Shown here: piece after piece, positions 36,918 to 44,912 of the stretch
Layout: each line of letters starts with the position of its first letter
Numbering within the stretch: the stretch's first letter is position 1
Assembly: GCF_001684335.1 (NCBI RefSeq)
Contig: NZ_LOIC01000080.1
Location: 87,636 to 151,635, forward strand
DNA: 64,000 nt
Source of the DNA: Photorhabdus namnaonensis
GTDB taxonomy: Bacteria; Pseudomonadota; Gammaproteobacteria; Enterobacterales; Enterobacteriaceae
Reading direction: 5' to 3'
Made by a program: the position numbers and the translations under genes
Notes under the pieces: generated by a model
Database searches by the model: none
Told to the model about the DNA's origin: nothing
What the model saw: only the letters and a program-made list of their open reading frames with translations

Positions 36918-38480
36918 TTATTTCAGCAGCTTATCTAACTGGTTGATATCGTTATTATTGTATAAGTGTGGTCTACGCCAGCCATGCTGATCATAATCAG
37001 CAAGGCAGCGATCAACCATATCCATCATTTTTTTCATATTACCGGAGCCATGAGCATGGCGCAGACATTGCATCCGAATTTCATCCTGGCTACCGGCATA
37101 GTTGATTTCGTACAGCTCGTGACGGCCGCCAAATTCACTGCCAATGGCGTCCCACATTAGTTTTAAAATCTTGATACGCTCAACGTGATCGATACCGTTG
37201 GAACCCCGAACATACCGGGCCAGATATTTATCAATTTCAGGGTTGTTCATATCACGTACACTAGATGGTAGATAAATTAGGCCACTGGTGACGTTACTTT
37301 CAATAATATTCTTAATCTTAGTGTAGGCCATTGGCGCCATAACGCGATAAGTTTGTATTGCCTGAGTATCCGGCATATAAGCGCCGCCTTTCCACGGTTT
37401 GGCTTCTGCCCACATCGCGTCGCTCAGTGACCAAAACAGGTTACGCCAGGCAACCACTTCGCCCAAGTTAGCTTGAACTCCCCGGAATTCGATCACTCCG
37501 GTACATTCCAGGCTCCTCTGTAGCAGGGCAGTAATAAAATCCAGCTTCACCGCCAGCCGTATACAAGCCTGTAATGGGAACAGGCTGGTGAAACCCGCTT
37601 GAATCGCCCAGTTGCGTGCGCGATCGAAATCACGGTAAATCAGGATATTTTCCCAAGGGATAAGTACTTTATCCATTACCAGAATTGCATCGTTTTCATC
37701 AAAACGGCTGGATAAAGGATAATCGAATGGGGAACCTGTCGCGCCTGCTACCAATTCATAAGAACCGCGGGAGATCAGTTTCACGCCTTCCGCATCCATT
37801 GGCGCGACAAACATCAGGGCGAAATCAGGGTTATCCCCCATGACTTGTGCGGAGCCAAAACCGATAAAGTTATAGTGGGTCAGGGCTGAGTTAGTCGCTA
37901 CCACTTTTGCGCCGCTGACGATGATACCGGCATCAGTCTCTTTTTCTAGCTTAATATAGACATCACGTGTCTCATCAGCGGGTTTATGACGATCGATTGG
38001 TGGATTAACAATAGCATGGTTAAAGTAAACGCCTGTTTCCTGAATACGTTTGTACCAGGTACGGGCATTATCCGCGAATTGACCATAATATTCAGGAAAT
38101 GCGCCGAGCACATTGCCGAAGGCCGCTTTATAGTCAGGTGAGCGACCCATCCAGCCGTAGGTTTGACGCGACCACTCAGCAATAGCATCACGTTGTTGGC
38201 GCAGATCATCCGCACTGGTAGCAAAGCGGAAGAATTTGTGGGTGTACCCGCCATTACCGGTATCGGTATTCCAACACAGGACATCATGAGTTTCCGGGGC
38301 ATGCAAGGCATCGTACAACTGACCGATTGAAGCAGCAGAATTACGGAATGCGGGATGTGTGGTGACATCTTTTACGCGTTCGCCATAAATATAAATTTCG
38401 CGGCCATCTTGAAGGCTTTTCAGGTACTCTTCACCGGTGAAAGGACGTTTTTTGTCGGCGCGAAAATCTTCTGGTTTCAT
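36918..38480 (-). CDS. hpaB: 4-hydroxyphenylacetate 3-monooxygenase, oxygenase component
   Basis: A 520-aa FADH2-dependent hydroxylase that converts 4-hydroxyphenylacetate to 3,4-dihydroxyphenylacetate, the first step of the pathway. Full family length, with MKPEDFRADKKRPFTGEEYL at the start and the conserved VERIKILKLMWDAIGSEFGGRHELYEINYAGS region (here cited in parts: LMWDAIGSEFGGRHELYE) near residues 440-465. AGGTAGAC precedes the ATG. It is the first gene of hpaBC. By analogy with E. coli, where HpaA activates hpaBC, its promoter should lie in 38481-38700, directly upstream. Confidence 0.96.
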   Translation of the reverse strand: MKPEDFRADKKRPFTGEEYLKSLQDGREIYIYGERVKDVTTHPAFRNSAASIGQLYDALHAPETHDVLCWNTDTGNGGYTHKFFRFATSADDLRQQRDAIAEWSRQTYGWMGRSPDYKAAFGNVLGAFPEYYGQFADNARTWYKRIQETGVYFNHAIVNPPIDRHKPADETRDVYIKLEKETDAGIIVSGAKVVATNSALTHYNFIGFGSAQVMGDNPDFALMFVAPMDAEGVKLISRGSYELVAGATGSPFDYPLSSRFDENDAILVMDKVLIPWENILIYRDFDRARNWAIQAGFTSLFPLQACIRLAVKLDFITALLQRSLECTGVIEFRGVQANLGEVVAWRNLFWSLSDAMWAEAKPWKGGAYMPDTQAIQTYRVMAPMAYTKIKNIIESNVTSGLIYLPSSVRDMNNPEIDKYLARYVRGSNGIDHVERIKILKLMWDAIGSEFGGRHELYEINYAGSQDEIRMQCLRHAHGSGNMKKMMDMVDRCLADYDQHGWRRPHLYNNNDINQLDKLLK

Positions 38481-38807
38481 GTCTACCTCACAGTCGTCAT
38501 AAAAGGCGCCGGTCTTGATATAATATAATCAATATTGGCACGGAAATGTTAATTTAATGTTTGTTTTGTGTTTCTTAATTGAAGCTTTAGAACGGCGTTT
38601 CTTGAATAGATTTTCGGAAGGTTCGCTGGTACTTTTCGTTGGGAAGGATGATTTATTATTTAAAGTGTGATCCAAGCGAGATTTTGGTGATTGTTATTTT
38701 GAGGTCTGTTTTTTTGCTGGTTTGGTTAATGAAGATGAGCCGGAGATTTCATACCTACAGAGCAACAGTTGTTGACCTGTAGGTATTTTCATTTTAATGG
38801 GCTCTTT
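38481..38807. promoter_or_regulatory. hpaBC upstream region
   Basis: About 330 bp between hpaB and the 3' end of the orphan tccC. The half nearest hpaB is AT-rich and should contain the hpaBC promoter and, by analogy, HpaA sites; none could be assigned to exact bases. The other half holds the hairpin at 38751-38786. Confidence 0.45.
38751..38786. terminator. Hairpin between tccC and hpaB
   Basis: Perfect 10-bp arms ATACCTACAG (38751-38760) and CTGTAGGTAT (38777-38786), an internal CAACA/TGTTG stem, and a TTTC-ATTTT run on the + side. It lies 21 bp after the tccC stop. Confidence 0.65.
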
Positions 38808-41705
38808 TTATTCAAGAAGCCATGCCCGATAAGATTGTCTGCGGTTTGAACCTTGAGGTTCAGTAAGTCCACCTAATTGAGTGCGTCTTGGATGGATTCC
38901 AGTATTATTTCCTTCGTAGTGGGTGTCTAGATTAGAATACATCAGAGAAAATGTTTGCAAAATCATTTCGCCATTGCGTTCAAAACCGATAACCCCGATA
39001 TTATTTCGTGTTTGATCAGTGGTTGAAATAAGCCTTGAATATAATTCCCTCCAGTTATCTCCTGATATTTGGGTAGGACCTCTGTTAAATATATGGTAGC
39101 TTTCGTGCCATTGGCCTTCCGGTGGAAAGTTTTCGTGTAACCCGGTTATTTGCCCGCTTTGATAATCAAGAATTGTTAATTCAGACGAGTGTTGGGGTTG
39201 ATTACGTCCGACAACGACCATATGACCGCCACCAGGAGAAAATAAACCATTTTGCTGTTGAGATGGCGGCCGAGTATAAGCAAGACCTGCGAATTGACCG
39301 GGTTGCAAACTATTTTTCATAAAATTAAATGCTTCATGCCAGCGTAGCTGTGCATCCGGATGATTGGAGTCTGTTCGAATGGGGTTGGTTCCTGCCGCTC
39401 TAAATAAGTTTTCAATCTCAGTCAAATTAGCCGTATCCTGTTGCATAATTTCTGTATCGCGAACAAGTTCATTTGTTGTTGTATTTGTGAGAGCTGAAAC
39501 TGTGCAGTAATAGCAATTCTGATTGAGGCCATGAGGATTGACTTCTGCAAGTTGCCGTTGTTGTTGAAAACCGTTAAATCCATATGCACTATTGAATCCT
39601 AACGGCCTTATTGGCGAATTTAATGCTTGAGCAAAACGTCTAAGACCTTGTTCCCATTCCTCTTCTGTCCATAGACCACGATTATCATAATTGACGATAG
39701 GATTATTTTTCACCATTCGATATACATTAAGTCCATCAACTGTTCCAGCCGGATCAGCGCTTAACCACCTACCAACCCACGGCTGATAATAGCGGTAGCC
39801 GTAATAATAAAGCCCGGTAGCATCCCGTTCTTTACCTGAGTAACGGAGGATTTTATAGCTGGCTTCTATTTGATTTCTCGCTGCCCATAATGCGGTACCG
39901 CCAAATGGATAATACTCTTCCTGACTGATAATTTGTCCTGCGTTATCCAGTTCAAGTTGACTGGAACCAATCAAATTATCATAGCTATAACGAAGCTGAT
40001 TGTTGTTGATACCGGCTGGTGGCGTAGTTTCCCAGTGTAGAACTCGCACTTGTGCGTGGCCTGCCGCTCCCACGGTAATAGCATGCAGGTCTTCTGATGT
40101 AGTGGTCCCATTTTGCGTTGTGCGTAGTTCTAATCCGGGAAGATAAGTCACTCGTTGCTGCTGAGTGCTGTTGCCAGTCTGCTGTTCACTGACTTTTAAC
40201 CGTCGCATGCCGTCGTTGCCGTAACGATACCATTCCTGATCGCTGGCGCTCTCGCGACTGATTGGCGTTACCTGTTGTAGTTCACCTCGTGTATTCCAAC
40301 TCAGCTCTTGCCCCGGTAACAATTTTATTTGATGTCCGCCGGCATCAAACAGTGCATCCACCTGTGTTGGGTCTGAGGTTAGCGAACTCAGCACTGCCCG
40401 ATTACTGCGATGCGAAACGGTAATATCTGTGGTGTAGTTATTTTGGGCGGCGGGCGAACTGTGCCGGATTTGAACCAAATTGCCGCCGCGATCGTAGTTA
40501 TAGCTGCGAGTATAGTTGGTATATGAGTTGTCATCAGTAGGAAGAGGGATGATTGGCGAAGGAAGTTGGTTGCTTTGCTGGCCGATGTTAGCCATCTCAC
40601 GTCCTGTCGCACTGATAAGCTGATACAGGGAATCGTAGGTGTAGGTATTTTCAGGGACTATTTTCTGATTGCGCCAGAAGCGGGTGGCTTCTGCATCATT
40701 ACGGACACTAATAATATTCCCTACAGGATCATGTTCATAGCGTAGATCTTGTAACACCTTGTTATCTGATTGACGGCGAGTGGTGGTACCGATCAATCGT
40801 AGAGTTTCCGGTTCATAGCTGTATTCAGTGATAACGCCGTTGCCGTGTTCTTCACGCAATTTCTGGCCTGCGGCGGAATAGGTCAGGGATTTGACAATGA
40901 CTTGCTCACTTTGGTTTTTCAATGTCAGCCAGCTACCTTGTAATTGTCCTGCCACATTGTAAGCCAGACGCTGCATGTTGCCTTTTGCATCGGTTTGGGT
41001 CAGTAAAGCGCCGGTAGCATCAAAGGTGCTTTGTGTCGTGTAAGTTTCGCTATTGAGTTTGGTCTGCCAGCGGGTTTCATCGTGACCTGTCCAGTCTGCT
41101 TCCTGACCGTCGGCCAATAACTGACGGGATTGAGATAAGATGTTTTCTGTCAATGACAGGCTTTTCAGTTGAGTCACTCCTGCTGTGTCGTAGTGGCGCA
41201 CATATTGGCCGGCAAGATTATGATCTTTCTCCGCCTGTGTATTACCAGCCCAAATAAAATGCTCAGTAACGCGGGGAGTCTGTTCTCCGGGGGCTTGTTC
41301 ACTTACGGACAATAGACGGCCGGGCAGGGTATTGGCTTCATATTGTCGGGTCTGAATGGCGCCGGTTGCGGTTACCATCAACACTTGACGGCCTTCAATA
41401 TCATTAAGGGCAACGGTACGGCCGGCATCGGCACTTTCTGTCCGCAAAGTATCGCCGGTGAGATTGTATTGCCAGAGGAAGTTGGAGTTTATCGAGCTAT
41501 CAGCTTGTTTGGCGTCATACAGCCGTGGATCGATGCTTTGGCTCAAGTGTCCTCGGACATCATATTGGTGGCGGGTAATACGAGTATCCGTATCGTCTCC
41601 CGCGACAGCGCGGTGAAAGTCGATGTTACGGATGGTTAAACCACGATTATCGTAGACGTTAACGATGGGCGTATGTTGATAAAGTTTTGGGTCAATGTTT
41701 TTCAT
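38808..41705 (-). CDS. tccC: TcC subunit of toxin complex, papain-fold-like toxin tail
   Basis: A 965-aa TcC. The 677-residue RHS core is nearly the same as in the tccC at 2534-5431 and ends with GRWLSADPAG and VYRMVKNNP. The 288-residue tail (DNA 38808-39674) is unrelated to the other tail. It has the order expected for a Tox-PL/papain-like toxin: Cys in NQNCYYCTVSAL (C731, with C734 close by), His in GGGHMVVVGR (H828) and Asp in ILDYQSGQ (D847, with Q849). Known members of this fold are cysteine proteases or glutamine deamidases such as OspI; which applies here is open. There is no TcB or TcA gene beside it, so it is an orphan TcC that must use a TcB made elsewhere. Confidence 0.93.
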   Translation of the reverse strand: MKNIDPKLYQHTPIVNVYDNRGLTIRNIDFHRAVAGDDTDTRITRHQYDVRGHLSQSIDPRLYDAKQADSSINSNFLWQYNLTGDTLRTESADAGRTVALNDIEGRQVLMVTATGAIQTRQYEANTLPGRLLSVSEQAPGEQTPRVTEHFIWAGNTQAEKDHNLAGQYVRHYDTAGVTQLKSLSLTENILSQSRQLLADGQEADWTGHDETRWQTKLNSETYTTQSTFDATGALLTQTDAKGNMQRLAYNVAGQLQGSWLTLKNQSEQVIVKSLTYSAAGQKLREEHGNGVITEYSYEPETLRLIGTTTRRQSDNKVLQDLRYEHDPVGNIISVRNDAEATRFWRNQKIVPENTYTYDSLYQLISATGREMANIGQQSNQLPSPIIPLPTDDNSYTNYTRSYNYDRGGNLVQIRHSSPAAQNNYTTDITVSHRSNRAVLSSLTSDPTQVDALFDAGGHQIKLLPGQELSWNTRGELQQVTPISRESASDQEWYRYGNDGMRRLKVSEQQTGNSTQQQRVTYLPGLELRTTQNGTTTSEDLHAITVGAAGHAQVRVLHWETTPPAGINNNQLRYSYDNLIGSSQLELDNAGQIISQEEYYPFGGTALWAARNQIEASYKILRYSGKERDATGLYYYGYRYYQPWVGRWLSADPAGTVDGLNVYRMVKNNPIVNYDNRGLWTEEEWEQGLRRFAQALNSPIRPLGFNSAYGFNGFQQQRQLAEVNPHGLNQNCYYCTVSALTNTTTNELVRDTEIMQQDTANLTEIENLFRAAGTNPIRTDSNHPDAQLRWHEAFNFMKNSLQPGQFAGLAYTRPPSQQQNGLFSPGGGHMVVVGRNQPQHSSELTILDYQSGQITGLHENFPPEGQWHESYHIFNRGPTQISGDNWRELYSRLISTTDQTRNNIGVIGFERNGEMILQTFSLMYSNLDTHYEGNNTGIHPRRTQLGGLTEPQGSNRRQSYRAWLLE

Positions 41706-41789
41706 GATTTACCTCTTTGTTATATTTAAGAATTTCTGTCATCACAGCTTTATTTGCATTAAGCTGAATAGGTGTTTTGACATAGATAA

Positions 41790-41804
41790 CAGTGATCATC
41801 ACTG
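41790..41804. promoter_or_regulatory. 15-bp palindrome upstream of the orphan tccC
   Basis: CAGTGAT-C-ATCACTG, perfect 7-bp arms, 85 bp upstream of the tccC ATG. The position fits a regulator-binding site. No regulator can be named. Confidence 0.4.
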
Positions 41805-41948
41805 CTATGGATATGCTAGTTCACCTAAGTTAATAATAGATGCTAAATAGTGATTTAAAATGATTGAAAATATAGAGCGTCTTTTATTTTCTGATCTCCT
41901 TACTTTATGTATTGGTAAATTCAGCTTAATTTATACTTGTTTTAAACG

Positions 41949-42698
41949 TTATTTCCCTCCGGCCAGATCGATAAAATTTCCTGTTACATATGAAGCTTCA
42001 TCCGACATCAATCAGGCGATAGCCTGTGCAACTTCTTTCGGTTGTCCACCGCGTTTCATTGGTAAGGAATTCTTCACCCGATCAACTCGATTTGGCTCGC
42101 CGCCATCGCTATGCATATTGGTATAAATAAATCCGGGGCGAACGGCATTAACTCGAATTCCCTGATCTGCCACTTCCAGAGACAGGCCAATAGTCAAAGT
42201 ATCGATCGCTCCTTTCGATGCGGCATAATCTATATATTCGTGTGGTGATCCCAGTCGGGATGCTGCGGATGAAACATTGACAATTGATCCACCGTGACCA
42301 CCATGTCGGAAAGACATTCTTTTAACTGCTTCCCGTGCACAGAGAAAACTGCCTACAACATTGGTAGTAAAAATATCATTTAAGCGATGAGCGGTTAATT
42401 GTTCAATCGATGCTTGTGGTTTTAATATCCCGGCGTTATTTACCAAACCGGTGATGCATCCGAGTTCGGCATCGATTCTCTGGAAGAGTTCCACAACTTG
42501 TTTCTCATCAGCGATATCGGCCTGAATAGCGATAGCTTTACCACCTATCCTCCGACGGATAATTTCGATGACTTCCAGCGCTTGATCTTGATTGGAGTGG
42601 TAACCAATACCAATGTGATGCCCTTTCTCTGCCAGATAAAAAGCGGTTGCTCGACCAATACCACGTGATCCACCGGTAATTAATGTAATTTTTTGCAT
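41949..42698 (-). pseudogene. ygfF: ygfF-like short-chain dehydrogenase with an in-frame stop
   Basis: A Rossmann-fold NAD(P) oxidoreductase: TGGSRGIGRA at the N-terminus, NNAG, and the Y-x-x-x-K active site in YIDYAASKGA. It closely resembles E. coli YgfF (about 247 aa). The frame stops at residue 228 with TGA at 42012-42014. Reading through, the same frame continues with LMSDEASYVTGNFIDLAGGK and a TAA at 41949-41951, the exact family C-terminus. The TGA stands where the family has tryptophan (TGG). So this is a single-base nonsense mutation that removes the last about 21 residues, or a sequencing error. The remaining 228 residues may be unstable. Confidence 0.85.
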
Positions 42699-42891
42699 AA
42701 TATTCTCATTTAAAGTTCTATATTAAGAAATTAAATATCTAACGGACCGATATTAATAAAGTAAAACTGAATAAAAATCAAATTATTGCATATGGCATGG
42801 GAATATTTTCAATGTCTTTATTATTATTTATATAATTTTTTAGTTAAGAATGAAATAATCTATTTGTTATGCTATGGATTAGCATTGAATG

Positions 42892-42940
42892 ACGCCTTTG
42901 AAGTATAATATATAATTAATCACCTTCAAAAGCGTTTTTT
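42892..42940 (+). terminator. Terminator-like hairpin with T6 run
   Basis: Arms ACGCCTTTGAAG (42892-42903) and CTTCAAAAGCGT (42924-42935), one mismatch, then T-run 42935-42940 on the + strand. It lies 31 bp after the stop of the - strand gene at 42971, so it may be a bidirectional terminator for the immunity array. Confidence 0.6.
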
Positions 42941-42970
42941 ATTTGAATATCTTATGGATTCAAGGTTGAT

Positions 42971-43285
42971 TTATTTATCCTTTCCATGGTGTTTATTCAT
43001 ATAATTTTGCATTATTTTAGATGATTCATGCAGATGTTCTAATACGGCAGAAATAGTTTCCCATAACTGTGGATTAGCTGAGCCATAATAATGAGTTCTA
43101 AAACATCCTCTTATATTTTTAGCGCTAAGGATAAGATTATTAATATTTTTTAATAACATTAGTGGTGCAATATTAAGATAATTCCCTTGCAGCTCATTGA
43201 ATATTTTTTGAAATGATTCATAATCATTCTTATCAACAGCATTTTTCATCTTATCTATGTACAGCAATTTTTCTCTCATATCCAT
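42971..43285 (-). CDS. Putative immunity protein, divergent member of the array
   Basis: A 104-aa soluble, mostly helical protein. Its C-terminal part (NPQLWETISAVLEHLHESSK) aligns by eye with the DPDLWEITALDFLNHVSKRA region of the four immunity paralogs upstream; its N-terminal half (MREKLLYIDKMKNAVDK) does not. AGAGG precedes the ATG by about nine bases. It is the last gene of the hcp-toxin-immunity run. It may be a diverged immunity gene or an unrelated small protein; I cannot identify it further. Confidence 0.55.
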   Translation of the reverse strand: MDMREKLLYIDKMKNAVDKNDYESFQKIFNELQGNYLNIAPLMLLKNINNLILSAKNIRGCFRTHYYGSANPQLWETISAVLEHLHESSKIMQNYMNKHHGKDK

Positions 43286-43330
43286 TATGTTTAACCTCTT
43301 TATTTGCTATCACATTAAAAATTACTATGA

Positions 43331-43636
43331 TTAGTCATCTTTATCCAAATATTCTTGTGCTCTTTTGGATACATGATTTAGAAAATCTAATGCGGTAATT
43401 TCCCATAAATCAGGATCAAAATCAGAATCAGAATAGACAAGTTTAAACTCTTCTTCTACATTTTTTGAGTTATGGATAAAAGAATCAATTTCTTCTATTA
43501 ATTCTCTTTTCATCTTGTCATTTGCAGTGTCAAGATAATCATTTATGACATCATCAAGCTCAGGGCCAGATATTATGTCATAGTCTTGATTGAAATAAGC
43601 AAACATTAAGCGATTTAGTTCCATTTTCTTCTCCAT
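43331..43636 (-). CDS. Immunity protein, CdiI_2-like, copy 4 of 4
   Basis: 101 aa with the shared pattern YFNQDYD-x-ISGPELDDVI, then EEIDSF, then LWEITALDFLNHVSK. This resembles the CdiI_2 type of contact-dependent-inhibition immunity proteins, small acidic proteins that bind a cognate RNase toxin. ATG 43636 or the in-frame ATG at 43624 (MELNRLM, which aligns better with the paralogs) could be the start. Directly upstream (43642-43707) lies a relic of a toxin C-terminus, so this gene was probably the cognate immunity of that lost toxin. Confidence 0.72.
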   Translation of the reverse strand: MEKKMELNRLMFAYFNQDYDIISGPELDDVINDYLDTANDKMKRELIEEIDSFIHNSKNVEEEFKLVYSDSDFDPDLWEITALDFLNHVSKRAQEYLDKDD

Positions 43637-43641
43637 AAATT

Positions 43642-43707
43642 TTAATCAAATTTTGGGAATGCTGTTAGTATATAGTATTGTTTACCGTTAAATTCAGAAT
43701 GCCTTAA
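43642..43707 (-). pseudogene. Relic C-terminus of an RNase A-like toxin
   Basis: Reading on from the stop of the immunity gene at 43708, the same frame gives LRHSEFNGKQYYILTAFPKFD and then TAA at 43642-43644. The intact toxin at 44913-45773 ends SEYNGQPYYILTAYPKFN. The last 18 residues are thus clearly homologous (Y-to-F in the TAYP motif). No start or other toxin part remains. This is direct evidence that a second toxin allele once stood before the immunity gene at 43331 and was removed by recombination. Confidence 0.85.
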
Positions 43708-44028
43708 TTATTCATCTTGTTCAGTATGCTCGTTTAAATAATCTTGTGACTTATTTGACACATGCGTTAGAAATTCAAGTGCTGTCATATTCCATACTTC
43801 CGGGAGAACGTCAACATCATGATAATGATAATTAAATGTGTTCTCTACATCTTCAGAAGAGTCAATAAGATCGTTGATTTCTTCTATTAACCCTTTTCTC
43901 ATTCCTTGAGATGCGTCATTAAGAAAATCATTGATAACATCATCAAGCTCGGGACCTGATATTATATCGAAGTCCTGATTAAAGTAAGCATGCATTAAAA
44001 TATCTAGAAATGGATATTGTCCGGTCAT
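43708..44028 (-). CDS. Immunity protein, CdiI_2-like, copy 3 of 4
   Basis: 106 aa; begins MTGQYPFLDILMHAYFNQDF and shares ISGPELDDVINDFL and LEFLTHVSNKSQDYL with its neighbours. Acidic, no signal peptide or membrane segment, as expected for a cytosolic immunity protein. The 126-bp spacer upstream (44029-44154) is homologous to the spacer at 44464-44586, so the gene arose by tandem duplication of a spacer-plus-gene unit. Downstream, the frame runs into the toxin relic. Confidence 0.72.
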   Translation of the reverse strand: MTGQYPFLDILMHAYFNQDFDIISGPELDDVINDFLNDASQGMRKGLIEEINDLIDSSEDVENTFNYHYHDVDVLPEVWNMTALEFLTHVSNKSQDYLNEHTEQDE

Positions 44029-44154
44029 TTTAATTGTAGCCTTTCATATTATTGCGATCTCCTAGTAACCGAAATCAACAGAATTACTTGAAATATATAA
44101 ACTATTCTTATTTATTAAACTTCCTTGTTTATTTTTGAATTAAAAATACTGTAA

Positions 44155-44463
44155 TTATTTATTTTTATCTAGATAATCTCGCGCTCTTTTGGATACATAA
44201 TTTAAAAAGCCAAGCGCTGTGGCAGTGTCCCAAAAATCTGGGTCAAAGTCACTATAGTAGAGAGCATCAAAGTCCTTCTCTATATCTTCTGAGGTGTTAA
44301 TAAAAGAATCAATCTCTTCTATTAATCTTTTTATCATTTCCTGAGTTGCAACATTAAGAAAGCAGTCTGTAACTTCATCCATAGTTTTTCCATACAATAA
44401 GTCATAATCTTGGCAAAAATAAGCGCCTACTAAGATGTCTAAAAATGGATATTGTCCGTTCAT
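44155..44463 (-). CDS. Immunity protein, CdiI_2-like, copy 2 of 4
   Basis: 102 aa; MNGQYPFLDILVGAYFCQDYD at the start, then EEIDSFINTSEDIEKDF and ALGFLNYVSKRARDYLDK. It is the most divergent of the four in the ISGPELDDV segment (reads LYGKTMDEV), which suggests altered toxin specificity. AAAGG lies about 13 bases before the ATG. It is flanked by the two homologous spacers. Confidence 0.72.
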   Translation of the reverse strand: MNGQYPFLDILVGAYFCQDYDLLYGKTMDEVTDCFLNVATQEMIKRLIEEIDSFINTSEDIEKDFDALYYSDFDPDFWDTATALGFLNYVSKRARDYLDKNK

Positions 44464-44586
44464 TTTAATTTTGGGCCTTTCATATTATTGTGATCTCATG
44501 GTAAAGCTAATGGAACTTCTTGAAATATATAAATTATTCTTATTTATTAAACTTCCTTGTTTGTTGTTGCGTGAAAAAATTTTTAG
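44464..44586. repeat. Spacer direct repeat in the immunity array
   Basis: This spacer and the one at 44029-44154 share most of their length in the same orientation, for example CCTTTCATATTATTG, TTGAAATATATAAA and TATTCTTATTTATTAAACTTCC. They mark the duplication unit of the immunity genes. Confidence 0.75.
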
Positions 44587-44895
44587 TTACTCGTCTTTAT
44601 CTATGTAATCTTGTGCTTTTTTTGACACGTGCTCTAAAAATTTAAACGCTGTGAGTCCCCATATGTCAGGAAAAACGTCAGCATCAGAATAGATAAAGTA
44701 AAATTCTTTTTCTACATCTTCGGAATTACATATGAACGTGTTAACTTCTTTTATTACTTCTCTTTTCATTCTATTGCTTGTGTTACTAAAAAAATCATCT
44801 ATGACATCATCAAGCTCAGGTCCAGATATTATTTCATAATCTTGATTGAAATAGGCGTACATTAAATTATCTAGCAGTGGATATTGTCTTTCCAT
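44587..44895 (-). CDS. Immunity protein, CdiI_2-like, copy 1 of 4 (toxin-proximal)
   Basis: About 102 aa from the ATG at 44895 (MERQYPLLDNLMYAYFNQDY), chosen by alignment with the paralogs; a longer frame with a TTG start at 44916 overlaps the toxin stop. It has ISGPELDDVIDDFF and FKFLEHVSKKAQDYIDK. As the gene directly after the toxin it is the best candidate for the cognate immunity of the RNase A-like domain. The tight packing implies cotranscription with hcp and the toxin. Confidence 0.75.
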   Translation of the reverse strand: MERQYPLLDNLMYAYFNQDYEIISGPELDDVIDDFFSNTSNRMKREVIKEVNTFICNSEDVEKEFYFIYSDADVFPDIWGLTAFKFLEHVSKKAQDYIDKDE

Positions 44896-44912
44896 TTTTA
44901 TTTCCATCAACT

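Noticed and set aside
43400-44900. CRISPR-like array suggested by regularly spaced similar units
   Set aside because: The repeats are whole duplicated genes and spacers of more than 100 bp, not short direct repeats.
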